Source: Chlorokybus atmophyticus (Eukaryota > Streptophyta > Chlorokybophyceae > Chlorokybales > Chlorokybaceae). Taken from it: DNA of 64,000 nt. Below are positions 12,517-25,259 of the stretch, piece by piece (the first letter of the stretch is position 1; each line of letters begins with the position of its first letter). Both the position numbers and the translations under genes were made by a program. The notes under the pieces were generated by a model. It saw nothing but the letters and a program-made list of their open reading frames with translations, was not told where the DNA came from and ran no database searches. The DNA lies in assembly GCA_009103225.1 (NCBI GenBank), contig RHPI01002090.1:778439-842438 (forward strand), given 5' to 3'.

Positions 12517-13504
12517 NNNNNNNNNNNNNNNNNNNNNNNNNNNNNNNNNNNNNNNNNNNNNNNNNNNNNNNNNNNNNNNNNNNNNNNNNNNNNNNNNNNN
12601 NNNNNNNNNNNNNNNNNNNNNNNNNNNNNNNNNNNNNNNNNNNNNNNNNNNNNNNNNNNNNNNNNNNNNNNNNNNNNNNNNNNNNNNNNNNNNNNNNNNN
12701 NNNNNNNNNNNNNNNNNNNNNNNNNNNNNNNNNNNNNNNNNNNNNNNNNNNNNNNNNNNNNNNNNNNNNNNNNNNNNNNNNNNNNNNNNNNNNNNNNNNN
12801 NNNNNNNNNNNNNNNNNNNNNNNNNNNNNNNNNNNNNNNNNNNNNNNNNNNNNNNNNNNNNNNNNNNNNNNNNNNNNNNNNNNNNNNNNNNNNNNNNNNN
12901 NNNNNNNNNNNNNNNNNNNNNNNNNNNNNNNNNNNNNNNNNNNNNNNNNNNNNNNNNNNNNNNNNNNNNNNNNNNNNNNNNNNNNNNNNNNNNNNNNNNN
13001 NNNNNNNNNNNNNNNNNNNNNNNNNNNNNNNNNNNNNNNNNNNNNNNNNNNNNNNNNNNNNNNNNNNNNNNNNNNNNNNNNNNNNNNNNNNNNNNNNNNN
13101 NNNNNNNNNNNNNNNNNNNNNNNNNNNNNNNNNNNNNNNNNNNNNNNNNNNNNNNNNNNNNNNNNNNNNNNNNNNNNNNNNNNNNNNNNNNNNNNNNNNN
13201 NNNNNNNNNNNNNNNNNNNNNNNNNNNNNNNNNNNNNNNNNNNNNNNNNNNNNNNNNNNNNNNNNNNNNNNNNNNNNNNNNNNNNNNNNNNNNNNNNNNN
13301 NNNNNNNNNNNNNNNNNNNNNNNNNNNNNNNNNNNNNNNNNNNNNNNNNNNNNNNNNNNNNNNNNNNNNNNNNNNNNNNNNNNNNNNNNNNNNNNNNNNN
13401 NNNNNNNNNNNNNNNNNNNNNNNNNNNNNNNNNNNNNNNNNNNNNNNNNNNNNNNNNNNNNNNNNNNNNNNNNNNNNNNNNNNNNNNNNNNNNNNNNNNN
13501 NNNN
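12517..13504. other. Assembly gap (988 N)
   Basis: A run of N flanked by poly-C on both sides (12501-12516 and 13505-13517) and preceded by a CACACGCA-rich microsatellite at about 12430-12480. The 5' exons of the coiled-coil gene to the right are probably lost here. Confidence 0.95.
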
Positions 13505-13542
13505 CCCCCCCCCCCCCTGCCACACACACACGTCTCTCGCAG

Positions 13543-16311
13543 AATGAGGAGTGGGCTCATGCTGATCTCGAGGGCCGTTTGCGTCGCCACGAGTGGTCCC
13601 GCGATCCTCTCCAGCGCGCTTCCGCGCAGCTGGCCCTCGCCGACCTTCTCTCCGCCAAGGCCGCGGAGCTCCAGCGCCGCGCACTCGCAGCCACGGACAG
13701 GTACTTCCCGCACTCACGCGGCGGCGGAAGCAACACCAACAACGCAGCCACGAACAATCCAAAAGGAGGAGGAGGGGAGAGTGTAGGCTACGTTTCGATG
13801 TCGCTGTTGTCGTCGTCGTCGCATCTGAACACGTTTGTCTGCGCCGCGCAACGTACAGCCGACCTCGCGTCCCTCGTGGACGAAACAAGGTGAGAGAGGG
13901 CAGCTTACACTCTTGCGTCGTGTACAATGAGACACACCATAACCAAGTGGCAAGTTGTAATGATGATGATGATGATGGCGGTCCACATCATCATCATCAT
14001 CGTCGTCGTTGCTACTGTCTTGACAGCTGTGAGTGCGCACCTGCATGCGTGCGTGTGCACGTCTGCGCTCACGCACATGTGTGTGCCAAACCAGAAGTGT
14101 GCAAGTGCGGATGCAGCAGGAGTTGGCCGTGGCATCTGCGCGTGCTCGCAGCCTCGATGAAGAGAACGCCGCGTTGCACACATCTCTCATCGCTTCCCTT
14201 TCCGCATCATCAAAACAAAGCTCACCACCTTCATCAAAGCCAACAACCACAAAGACGACAGCCGCGCAAACACTCGACGATGGCCACATCTCATTGACTC
14301 AGCAGCAAGAGCGAGAGCGCGAGCGCGAGGATGCGCGCAGGGCTATCCGCCACCTGCGCGGGGAGAACGAGGACTTGCACAGGAGTGTGGATGAGTTGAG
14401 ACTGAAGGAGAGGGTGCTTGCGAGCAGGAGTGCGGGCAAGCACCTGCTGACGTGCGGCATGCAGACGGATGCGGTGATGCATGTATGCACTTCTTGCGTC
14501 GAGTTGCGTAAAAGGGTGGCATCCCAACAGTCCGCTCTCAGTGCAGCAATAGCAGGTAGGTGCAAACCCACACACCTGTGCCTTCTTCTTGCGTTCCCAT
14601 GCCTTAGCCGCATACTACTCATGTCGTGTGCGTGTGCATGTGTGTTCGTGCACGTGCGTGTATGCGTGCATACGCGTATGGATGTATACGCAGAGTCCTC
14701 GCACATCATGGCAGCATTGCGTCGCCAGCTGGCGGACTCGGAGTCCGCCCGCGTTCATGCCATCACTGAAGCATCCGAGCAGGCCTCCGCCCATGCACAG
14801 GCTATACAGAGAGAAGAAGCCGCCTGCGCTTTGGCCGAGGAAGCCGCTGGGCGGTGTGAAGAGTACCGCAGGCGAGTCGAAGAGTTGGGTCGTGCGAATG
14901 AGCACGCAGATTACAGACTGGCTGAGAGAGACTCGGAATTGAGTGACGTGAAGCGGGAGTTTGAAGGTGTGACGATTGTTGGTCTCACATCTGCACGCGT
15001 GTACACACCAAGTACACATGTGTGTACAGGTGTGTGTTGTAGATCTCACTGAGGGTTGTGTTTGTGAATTGGTGGTTGGTACAGATGTGAGGTTGCAGCT
15101 TCAAGGCGCTTGCGCTGAGACGGCAGCTCTGCACACGAGACTAGCGGACAGCGAGGCGCAGAGCCTGAAGCGCATCGATGAGTTGATGAACAACGGCATT
15201 GCAACCGAGGCTAAAGCGCGAGAACTCGCGCAGAAGCTCACCCGCAGCGAACAGAAGGTGACTGGCTGAGACGTTCCCGATACTCACACAAAATCTCACA
15301 TGCACACGTTCTTTCGTGGGCGCACACGCACCCACACATGCGCACATGTTCGCACACGTACATATGCACGCACACGCGCGCACACACACCGTCCTCTACT
15401 TTGCAGCGCAAAGAGGACGCGCGGTTCATCAGCACGCAATGCTCCGCACGTCTCCGTGACCACGAGTTCGAAGAGGTCATGCGCGTCGAGCACGAGGCGA
15501 TCGCGAAGTTGCGGAAGCAACTCGAGGGCGAAGCGCGCGCACTCAAGTCCATCAGCCTGCTTGCCAGACACAACATGATACAGCTGGAGCTCGTCGGCAA
15601 CAACATGGACGATGTTGCACACGCCGGCAACCGTGACGACCACAGCAACAACAACCACAACGCACAGAATGTGCGGCTGCAGCGCAGGGCTCAGGAGCTT
15701 CAATCTCAGGCAAGGAGCGAGTAACAGCTAACCTCAACCTGAGCCAAATGATGTTTGTCCATCGCACTTACTCTACGTGTGTTCCCTCCAGGTGAATGAG
15801 TTGCAGGCACAGCTAAGGTTGCAGCAAGTCGAGTTGGAGCGTGCGAGGAAGGAGGCGGGTGCCATGAGCGGCGTGAAGCAAGAGCAGGAGCGCCTCAACG
15901 CGCTGCTGCAGTCGCGAGTGGGCTTGCTGGAAACGGTTCAGCAGCAGGGCAGTAAGGACTCGAGCATGACAGGTAAGGCAATGCTAAGCACACATGTTGT
16001 GTATGCATACACTACTTAACTGCGATTGTGTGACAGCGGATGCGGCTGTGCAAGCGAGTGGCGAGGTGGAGCGCAGCGACGCGTTAGAGTTGGAGGAGCT
16101 TAGGGCGAGGGGTTCCAGCACGAGTGCGAGAAGTCGTTCGAGTGGGACGGGTGTTTCGGTTGGGGTGCAGGTGGGAAGGGCGATGAAGGGAGCATTGGCG
16201 CAGTCGGAAGTAGCTAAGCCATGGGATGCGGACATGAAGCGGAGCCAAAGCAAGATGCGCAGCTGGAACCATCGTTCACAGCGCACGTTCCTTCTTCTTT
16301 CAGCTGCTTAG
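13543..16311 (+). CDS. Coiled-coil protein of unknown function (5' end missing)
   Basis: Seven exons can be followed: about 13543-13700, 14111-14555, 14694-14965, 15087-15256, 15407-15709, 15792-15972 and 16036-16311. The product is rich in Glu, Arg, Ala, Gln and Leu with long heptad-like stretches, for example LADLLSAKAAELQRRAL, RRAIRHLRGENEDLHRSVDE, EYRRRVEELGRANEHADYRL, LHTRLADSEAQSLKRIDELM and NELQAQLRLQQVELERARK. A Ser/Thr/Lys-rich linker interrupts the coil at about 14205-14275. The C-terminus is basic and Ser-rich and not coiled. Introns are CA/TG-microsatellite rich. Such proteins are typical of centrosome/basal body, cytoskeletal or Golgi tethers, but no family signature allows a choice. 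The first exon has an acceptor (CTCGCAG) directly after the gap, so upstream exons exist. Confidence 0.7.
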
Positions 16312-17155
16312 ATGCATCGTCGTTAGCAAATAGGCCTGGACAGCAAGCAACTGCCTTGCGCATGTACTGATTCTGGAACTGATATGGAGCCTGAGGCTCA
16401 GGAAAACACAGTCTCACAGCATACAGACACACTCATTTCAACAATAGGCAGGCAGGTAGAACATGGACTACCCCCAGGCCACCTACTCGCAGAAAGTGCC
16501 CTTTGCACAAATACAGTAACAAGTAACAAATCGTTTTTTTTGCCTGCTTGATATTCTAACGGTTGATGACCTCTAACAGTCAAGCGAAGACACATAATCG
16601 ACATTCTCACTATCAACTTTGACAAAAACTGTGCTTGCAGGTAGCAAGTACACACTCGGCAGGTAGCAAATGATAACGGCACACTTGCATATTTATAGCA
16701 AGAGACAGGACATACAATTCAGCGCCAGTGTCTACGTATATCATCAATGTAGTTGTAAGTCAACGACTGTTGTTGAGATATTGGCGTGGTATTGTGCAAA
16801 CCATGCTGCGGTGAGTACACAATACGCAGCAGCAAGTCAGGAACGACAGCAGCACTTTGCCGCAGTCACGGGAACATTGAACACCAATGAGGTTACCACA
16901 CAACACAGCGTACAGGTATCGCAGTGAGTCATTGGTGAAAGCAGTCATTGCATTGAGAGATAGAATGCATACAACTGACAGCAGTATGACTGCAACAGGT
17001 AGCAAGCGGAGGCAATGGAAACTGACTAGGCGTTTTGGCACCGATAGGTATCACAGGTTGGGTCAACTTATGAACAAAATGTGTATGTAACTGCTTTGTC
17101 TCCACATACATGTTCTGCTGCGGACTGACAGCTTACTGGGCAGTGCCTGTTAGCC
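16312..17155. other. Convergent intergenic region
   Basis: This region lies between the 3' ends of the coiled-coil gene and the 6PGD gene. I see no gene. GCAGGTAGCAAGT-type words recur at about 16637-16670 and 16996. Both terminators should lie here. Confidence 0.5.
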
Positions 17156-19741
17156 TCAAACCCACTTGCTGTGGAACACCCCCTTCTTGTCGAGGCGCTC
17201 ATAAGTGTGAGCCCCGAAGAGGTCACGCTGAGCCTGGATAAGGTTGGCCGGCAGGCGCTCACGACGGAATTGGTCAAAGTACCCCAGACTTGCAGAGAAG
17301 CCAGGAACAGCCACTCCACTGGTCACCGCCAGTGAGACCACCCTGCGCCAAGCGTCCTGACGCTTGTTAATCTCATCAGAGAACTCAGAGTCCAGCAGCA
17401 AGTTGGAGAGGGAAGCATTGCGCTGGTAGGCCTTGGTGATGCGGTCCAGGAAGACTGCCCGGATGATGCAACCGCCCTTCCAGATCCGCGCGATCTTCCC
17501 AAGCTCCAAGCCCCAGTTCATCTCTTCGCTCTTGGCTTTAATCAAGTTCATCCCCTGGGCGTAGCTGCAAATCTTGCTGGCGTACAATGCCTGCAAGCAT
17601 TGAGGATCAGGTTAGGGATGTTACATCTAGAACACCTTGAGTCAGAAGAAATCATGGCTATGCTTGAAAATGTCCTCACCTGGCGCACATCATCGATGAG
17701 CTGGGCCTTATCAACCTGAACCTTTGAGTGGTCGTAGGGGAACACGTGGGATGCCTGCACACGCTCATCCTTGGCAGTGGACAAGTAGCGAGCATCCAAC
17801 GATGATGTAATAGTTGGGGCCGCAACACCAAGATTTGCCGCCTCCTGCACGGTCCACTTGCCAGTGCCCTTGCTGCCGGACTTGTCAACGACCTAACAAT
17901 GCCAATGATTGCATAAACCAATCGTTAGCATGCCGAAGCATTTAGGACAACACTGCCTGACATGCATTGCTGCTTGTTAACCCATACCTTGTCAACAAGA
18001 TAACCATCCCCGTCATCATCCTTTCGCAGGAAAATCTTGGCGGTGATCTCAATCAAGAAGCTGAGCAGCTCTCCCTTGTTCCACTCATCAAAAACCTGAG
18101 CCAACTCCTCGTTCGTCAGGTGGCCAAGAGTCTTCAGGATATCATAGCTGCGCAACACAAAAATCAGCAAAGTCCAATCAGTTAACAAGTCCGTGCTACC
18201 TTAACGTAGCATAAGCCGCTTACGCTTCAGCAATGAGCTGCATGTCTCCATATTCAATGCCGTTGTGAATCATCTTGACATAGTTGCCGGCACCACCTTC
18301 GCCAATGTAGGTTACACAGGGGCCATCATCAACCTACGCGTGCAGTCACTTGAGCATGGAACCAGCGCTTTACTAGCCCAACAGGGTTAGCAGTACATCA
18401 CCTGCGCAGCGGCTTTCTTGACAACATCCTCAATGACAGCATACGCCTCGGCAGAACCTCCCGGCATCAGAGATGGGCCGTGGCGAGCCCCCTCTTCACC
18501 ACCAGAAACGCCCATGCCCATGTACAAAATGCCATCAGCCTGCACCTCCTTCTGCCTTCGCATGGTGTTTTCGTACCTGTGGAGCAAAAGGCCTTGTGCG
18601 ATAAACCCCACACTTACATGGACTATGCAGCAGATTGAGGACATGTCAATATCCAGCTCAGTCTGCACAAGTGCAACCACTTACCACTCATTACCGCCGT
18701 CGATGATCACGTCACCTTTCTCCAAGTACTTCTTCAGCTCGCCAATGGTGTCATCAACAGGCTGTCCCGCCTTGACCAGAATGATGATGGCTCTGCACAG
18801 CATGGCAACACTGTGGGTTAGGTAGACTCTTGTGAGAACTTGCATTTCAACATTTACTAGCCAACTGCTAATATACGAAAGGCTGTGCATAGACATGCTT
18901 TACGCACAACTCAATTGTACATGACCACAGCAAAGCAGTCAAGTACAATTCGGTTGTTGCGTAAGACCAGTGCTAGAGGCTGAATGACAACATGCCACAT
19001 GTCACGCTGAATAGCAGTCAGTCACGCACAGGAGGAAGCATGTTTATAATCACATACAGCTAGACTAACATGACAGCTTCACCAGGAGAGACCAACAAAA
19101 GAAAAGAGCGACGGCATGCCCTAGAGGACTCGTGCAGCAGCAGTAGTTGCCCTTTTCGAGTGTCAGCAAGCACCAGCACGCACACTGAACAGTGTTTGCG
19201 TGCTGACCAATAACTGACAATAAGACTGTCGTTACCTTGGCTTCTCGATTGACTCGACAAACTCTTTCATATTGTAATAGCCTTTGAGAGGAAGGTTGCC
19301 CTCCTCCTTGGCGCGCTTCACGGTATCGTCAACCTGCCAATCCAATTGGCAGGTTGGTTATTGTGTCCTGTGAGGGACTTGCATGGCACGTCCGTTTGAC
19401 GCACCTTGCTGTCTGTTCGGTTGTACACAGAGATGGGAAAGCCCTTTTCAGCAATGTTCAAAGCCAGGTTCTGCAAACAATAGAACGCGTGTGTCACCAA
19501 CAATTGAAAATCACTCGTGGGAGCTTTGGAAACAAGATACTATAGCATATGGCAATCTACTGCGCTGAGCAACGCCCGCTCTACTCTGGCGATGCACGGA
19601 CACAGGGGTCAACACTTAGCTCACAATCCTAGTCACCATGCAGCTTGCAAAACGCCATGCTGAAGGCAAATCAACCAGCCAGCAACCCACCTGGCCCATG
19701 ACGGCCAGCCCTGCCAGACCAATGCGCGACTTCTCAGCCAT
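17156..19741 (-). CDS. PGD: 6-phosphogluconate dehydrogenase, decarboxylating
   Basis: Oxidises 6-phosphogluconate to ribulose 5-phosphate and CO2 with NADP in the oxidative pentose phosphate pathway. The N-terminal Rossmann segment reads [17 protein letters not shown] then [19 protein letters not shown]. Further exons carry [63 protein letters not shown] (substrate-binding Lys and His-Asn), [29 protein letters not shown], and the C-terminal [19 protein letters not shown] ending at 17156. About nine coding exons were traced. Start is the ATG at 19741. An upstream segment (about 19952-20250) ends in a perfect GTAAGT donor and encodes a Ser/Leu/Ala/Arg-rich peptide in one frame, but that frame does not join the ATG frame, so it may be a 5'UTR exon. 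The gene is divergent from COQ2. Identity is secure. Confidence 0.95.
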
Positions 19742-20353
19742 GTTGAAACCTGCGAGACATGAGCACGTGTCAGAACACATGAGAGCACGCTGGCATACAC
19801 ACATTCTGCGTGCTCAGCATGCTTTGCAGGTCAAAGCAAAGCTGTCAAGCGCCAAGCCAGCGCAAGCCCACTCTCGGGGCACCAGAACGGCCCATGCCAG
19901 TCCAAGCTCCTCGCGGTATGCCGGTCAGCAAGTGGCAACTTGCTACTTACCGGGTAGCTGAGCTTCGTGTGCTTCTCTACCAACAAACTCTTGCTCCTGA
20001 AGCCGAGCACCGCCGCTAAGCCCGCAGCGCCAAGAAAGCGCCCAGTTGATGGGCAGACAGTGCCGACTGCAGCCAGGCGGAGTGGCAGTGGTTGTTGGCT
20101 ACGCAACCCCAAGCAGGCTGAATCTTTGCTGCAGAATGAGATGGATGGTGGGAGTGAGATGCCCGGTGCCCGGTTGCGGCAAATACCGAGAGCTTGCGGC
20201 GCGCGTCTCCAGCAATCTGCCGTTACCATTAGGGTTTCGTCAAAGTCACGCATGCCAACTTGGGCTTGGCATTGCCAAGCCCTGCAAAACGAATAGTATT
20301 CCTACAACCCGGAAGTGTGCCTGCTGCATGCTGCTGACGCCCGGGGCAGCGGG
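19742..20353. promoter_or_regulatory. Divergent 5' region of 6PGD and COQ2 with a telo-box-like motif
   Basis: About 610 bp lie between the two ATGs. The word ATTAGGGTTTCG at 20228-20239 contains the plant telo-box (AAACCCTA on the other strand) and is repeated exactly 299 bp upstream of the RBBP6-like start. A 5' intron for 6PGD (donor at about 19951) probably lies inside this region. Confidence 0.4.
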
Positions 20354-22560
20354 ATGCGGCGGCGGCTCGGGCGCCTGCTGGCGCAGCGTATTGGGGAGCA
20401 ACTTTGTGGTTGGAACAGAGAACTTGATGCTGGCGTTCGGGTCGGGGCTGCAAACGAGCGCCTGCTGAAAACCTGCTCCGCTCCCCAAGTGCGGGGCAGC
20501 AGGCTGAACAACCGCTACAGTGGCCGGGTGCTGAGTCCGTTCGCATGCGTGTCGCCTCTTTTGCAAGGCTACTCCTCTCATCGTAGCAGCGAAAAGGAGA
20601 CGGAGCACGATGGCCATAAGCAGGCTGGTAGCAGTCAGCGTGAGTTTACCCATGCGTCTGCTTCAGCTCCGGGCCTGTTGCAGCGACATGTGCCTCTCCG
20701 ACTTTGGCCATATGTTCAGCTGGCAAGGCTCGACAAGCCTGTGGGGACTTGGCTTCTTTACTGGCCTTGCACGTGGTACGTTACAAGCTTGCGGTTGTGA
20801 GTCCAAGGACGCCGGTGTGTAACGCACATTGCTTGTAAATAATGTGATCCGGTTTTGCCCCTTCTTGGGGTATTTGAATTGTGTCAAAGAACTCTCAACG
20901 CTCCTTTGTGTGGCTGTTTGCTCTTGGCAAAAACAGTCTATATTCACAAGACGCTGCATGCAAACTATTCGTCTCGGGCGTTTTTGGAAATGCTGCATTG
21001 AGCTTGCTCTTAGAACCTCGCCTTTCGCCGCGCATGACTGCTGCGTTTCAGTAGTAGCTTCTGCATGGTTGCGTGACCCTCATAAATGTAGGTAGCTGTT
21101 GTTGTTCTACAGGGAATAATCAAGCCTGCCACGTGAACTTGCACCCCATCAGCTACATCATCCCGGTGTGTGCAGGTCGATCGCCATGGCTGCAGCACCT
21201 GGCTCGCTCCCTGACGTAAAGTTGCTGACGCTCTTCGGCATGGGTGCATTGTTGATGCGTGGAGCTGGTTGCACTGTTAATGACCTACTTGATCGCAAGT
21301 TTGATCGCCAGGTCTGGTTTACTGTATTGATACTAGCCACTAGCGTATGCTTCTGGTTTTGCAAGGATGTTGCTGGAGTCTGGCATATGTGACCAGTGCT
21401 ATCTTATGCATGCGCCCATTGTGAAGTTGGTGATTGGTGCTAGCCACTCTACGCACAAACTGCTGACAGTTCACAGTTCAGTAGGTGGAGCGAACCAGGG
21501 ATCGGCCGCTTGCGTCAGGCGCTCTGACGCCAATGCAGGGGGGTGGTTTCCTTGTGGCACAGCTGCTGGCAGCTCTCAGCATATTGCTTCAGCTCAATGA
21601 TTACAGGTGAGTCCGCTGGTACTGCGTTCTTCTCGCTTGATTGACTGACAACACTCTATGTCAGTAAAGTGCTCGGGGCTTCATCAGTGTTGCTGGTGGG
21701 GACATACCCGTTGATGAAGCGGGTAACAGATTGGGTAAGCAGCTGCAGCATTTATTGCGGCACTGGCTTCACAGTAGCAGACCAGGCAGCACTTGATCTT
21801 GCATCGTGTGCAGCCGCAAGCATACCTTGGTTTGACCTTTAATTGGGGCGCGCTTCTTGGGTGGGCTGCTGTTCGAGGCACATGCGACTGGAGTGTGGTG
21901 CTTCCAATGTATGCTGCCGGTATCTGTTGGACCCTGGTCTACGATACCATATATGCACATCAGGTTTGTATGGCGTAGCTGGCGCAAACTCTCATGCTTC
22001 ACGTGTTTGCCGTTGTAGGCTGTGGCATCAAGGCTCTGAGTGATTCCTCCGCACAGGACAAGTATGATGATGCGCTTATAGGGGTCAAATCCACTGCTCT
22101 ACGGTTTGGAGACAGAACACCCATTTGGTTGACGGGCTTCACTGCCTGCACCGTGGCTGGGCTGGCGGCAGCAGGCTCAGCAGCCCAGATCGGTGCGCAC
22201 AGAACAGTAGACTTAACTGGGTCCCCTGCTTGAAAGCCTGTGTTGTTACCGACAATGGCACTTGCAACACAGGATGGCCTTTCTATGCCGCTGTGGCTGC
22301 CGGTGGAGCACACTTGGGCTGGCAGGTTGCTACGGTCAATATCCACAACCGCGATGACTGTGCGGCCAAGTATGTGGCCCGGGCATACTCTCAGCCTTCT
22401 GCACTTGGTTGTCATTGCAGCAAGTCATTCAGTTCCGTCCAGATCTTGACTGCGAGACTGCAGTGATATGGCCTGCTTGCTGACGTGCAGGTTTGCATCA
22501 AATAAATGGTTTGGGGCTGTCATTTGCACTGGCGCGGTGCTTGGGAGGTTGTACCAATGA
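20354..22560 (+). CDS. COQ2: 4-hydroxybenzoate polyprenyltransferase, mitochondrial
   Basis: Attaches the polyprenyl tail to 4-hydroxybenzoate, the first membrane-bound step of ubiquinone synthesis in the mitochondrial inner membrane. Eight coding exons: 20354-20773 begins with the presequence [16 protein letters not shown] and ends [16 protein letters not shown]. Then 21176-21312 holds [19 protein letters not shown], carrying the N-D-x-x-D motif of the UbiA family. Next come [56 protein letters not shown] with [12 protein letters not shown] (second aspartate motif), [36 protein letters not shown], and the last exon ending [12 protein letters not shown]. UbiA members have eight or nine membrane helices and hydrophobic segments fit. 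Start taken at the first Met of the presequence. Confidence 0.95.
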
Positions 22561-23119
22561 TGCAGAAGGCAAGCAAAAATGCGGCTGGATGCTCTTGCTT
22601 GGAAGGGCCGCTGCTGGTAAGCATAGTGAGCCCCGACCATTGCAATGAGATAATATGCGTACTGCAGCACTCTCTGACGTCATTGTGTTCACTCACAGCA
22701 CAACTGCCAACGAGTGAAGGCCAATTTGCAATCAGACATCTTGCAAAGATGGACGTTGCTAGTTGACTGCTTTATGAGTTCATCACGGCACATGCGTTTG
22801 GTTGGTGCATGCTGGCTCTGCACCTGCTCGTCATGCTTTAGTGCTTACCATTCCAGGCGTGGGTACATCTGGCCCTGCCCAGGGTACTTATTGCCTGTCT
22901 GTTGGCCAATTGCTACGCTGCTCGGCATTTTTGCTAGCCATGAGGCACAGGCTGACAGGAGTGCCAGCGTGTGAAGGCGACTCTTCTCATGCAGCATGCA
23001 GTCTGCTTTGTGGACGTTGTGCTAGATTCATGCATAAGAACACGCTGCTGCTGTCACTGCATTAAAGAAGGCTGGTCGCTAACCGTCGCCGCGGTGCAGG
23101 TGAATGGTGTCTAGACACC

Positions 23120-23190
23120 ATGCGTATTGGACTAATGGGGCAAGGGCTTAGCGTAGTAGGTGGAGTCGATAGCCCGGTGGTGAATTGCTG
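23120..23190 (+). repeat. Fragment related to the Penelope-like element's pseudo-LTR
   Basis: The words GGGGCAAGGGCTTAGCG and TAGCCCGGTGGTG occur here in the same order and similar spacing as in the pseudo-LTRs at 55301-55361 and 59074-59135, including the preceding GACTAA. The middle has diverged. This suggests an old solo or truncated copy of the same family downstream of COQ2. Confidence 0.6.
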
Positions 23191-25247
23191 ATGTAGAGTG
23201 TAAGCATGGTATGTGCCCACTGCTGCATGTTGTGTTGCTGTGTTGTTGCTGTTTTACACTTTGCATGTGACTAATCCAGCATACAATTTTGTGTACGCTG
23301 AGTGATGTGCGCACAAGCTGAGGTAAGTCAAGCGAGGTCGCGAACGGGCTTGTGCGTTTGAGCAGCTGCGTGCTTGCATGCGCGCAAGTCATACATACGC
23401 ACTTGCGTGAGCTTGGCCATCCCATTTCATGCGCTGATTAAGTAATGGATTTCTCCGTCATGTGCCGAGCCTAATGGGATATGCCACACATGCGCAACCA
23501 TCCTGATGCATGATAATGATGCAACATTGCATGCCATGCACTTGTTGCTTGTCAAAACTGATTATGGCTCTTAATAATATTGTAATCGCGCTCACAAGCA
23601 ATCTGCACAAATTAAGTCAACTATGAGACTACGCATTACAGTTGCTAAAGTCATAGCCAACATGAAACGTGCTGAATCAGCTGCGATAATATGAGATAAT
23701 TATTGCGCAACACAATACCAGTGCGTCACGTTTTAATTAATAAAGCATGGTCACAGTAAGACTCAACCAATTTATGCACCTTAACACATGATTTGCAAAT
23801 TATGTCGATTCATATGAAACATATTAAATAACAAAAAGCACCTACTTTTAGATTTTAAAAACGCGACTTGTTATCGTACCGTACATATTGTTGCAAACAA
23901 GTCGGGTAAAGTATTGATTACACTTAGCGTTGATCATCCACGCCTTTAACACTCTTTTGCAATTTGAAGATATTAGGTATGCATTATTTAAGTATCATAA
24001 TTGTAACTTTCGTCAAGTTTATGAACAACTCAAATGTGATACATTCATTACTAAAGCATATAATAATACCATACTACATATGACTATAGCTTGTGTCTCT
24101 TTGGGGCCGTTGATTTGCCCTCAATCCAAACACTTTAGTCTTGAATTTAAGAAAGCCTAACAAATGCCAGTTTGCCTTGAGATTGGCACCATTCCTCCTA
24201 GTACCTTCACTTACTCGCCTACAGTCTACTTTCAATACCGTGACCACGAATGTTTCGGGTCATTTCGTTATCATACAAAGGTGTCGTTACTTCAATATAA
24301 TGACGGACTGTCGCTATAACGCATCAATGCTAAATAATGACCATTATCACTACAACAAGGGATTTATTAGCAAAATATAAATGTTCATTATTAAAAAAGC
24401 AAGATATGCATTCATTAAGAGCCGGACATCTCCGTGTATTGACCTTTAATCATTACATTGAAGGAGTGTGATAGTCATGACAAAGGTGGAAATTTGCCTC
24501 ATGTAAAACGGTTAGTTAGTATTGACACCACTGAGAGGGTGTCGTAAGAAAGAGCGTAATTACAGCGCGGGTAGACTGTATTCTGGTCATTGGCCAAGGC
24601 CAAGTGACGTCAGCAGCTCGTCAGCTGTCTGACGCCCCCGCCTGTCATCGTATCTAGACTTAATGATGCGGTGTAACTCATCGCTGTTGTTAGTAGCGGC
24701 AGTAGTGCTGCCTTGTTGTGGTTGTCGTTGTTGTCGCCGCGCGTGTAGCTGAGAGCGGCGGCGGTGTCGGCGAGCTTGTATGATTGTAACCCACCCGCCA
24801 CTCCCTGGTGAATCGAGTTGTTTTGAGCCGCGCATTGTGAGTGACATGAGTCACGCAGCTATAGCCTTGAGCAACAAGAGTCGCAAACATGATGTAATAG
24901 ATTGCGTGCGAACCATTCGATGTGCTCACATCGGGCGGCTGCGCGTGATACGCCCTGGCTTATAGGCATATCGCGCACCGTCAGTTCGACCCAAGCAGTC
25001 AATAGAAGTATACAAGACTGCCCCACCTCAATTACAAGTTTGTCACTGTAGAGAAATCATCGGAGCACTGTACTCAATCTTAAGATTATAGTTGATGACA
25101 ATTGCAACTTAGATCTTGCATTACACGCATTGTCGTGTATTGGTAGTACCGGTAATGCGGGGTGTGCAATTCAAGCACTGCAGCGTATGCTTATATGACT
25201 CATAAGCGTACGCTGACCAGAAGCTCCAAGAATGTGTGGATGCGTGA

Positions 25248-25259
25248 ATTAGGGTTTCG
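25248..25259 (+). promoter_or_regulatory. Telo-box-like motif
   Basis: ATTAGGGTTTCG lies 299 bp upstream of the RBBP6-like ATG, identical over 12 bases to the word between 6PGD and COQ2. In land plants telo-boxes (AAACCCTA) occur in promoters of growth-related genes; use of the motif here is inferred. Confidence 0.4.

Noticed and set aside
12389-13927. Very long open frames on both strands across 12389-13927
   Set aside because: They exist only because the run of N is read as open; only the segment after 13543 has coding character.
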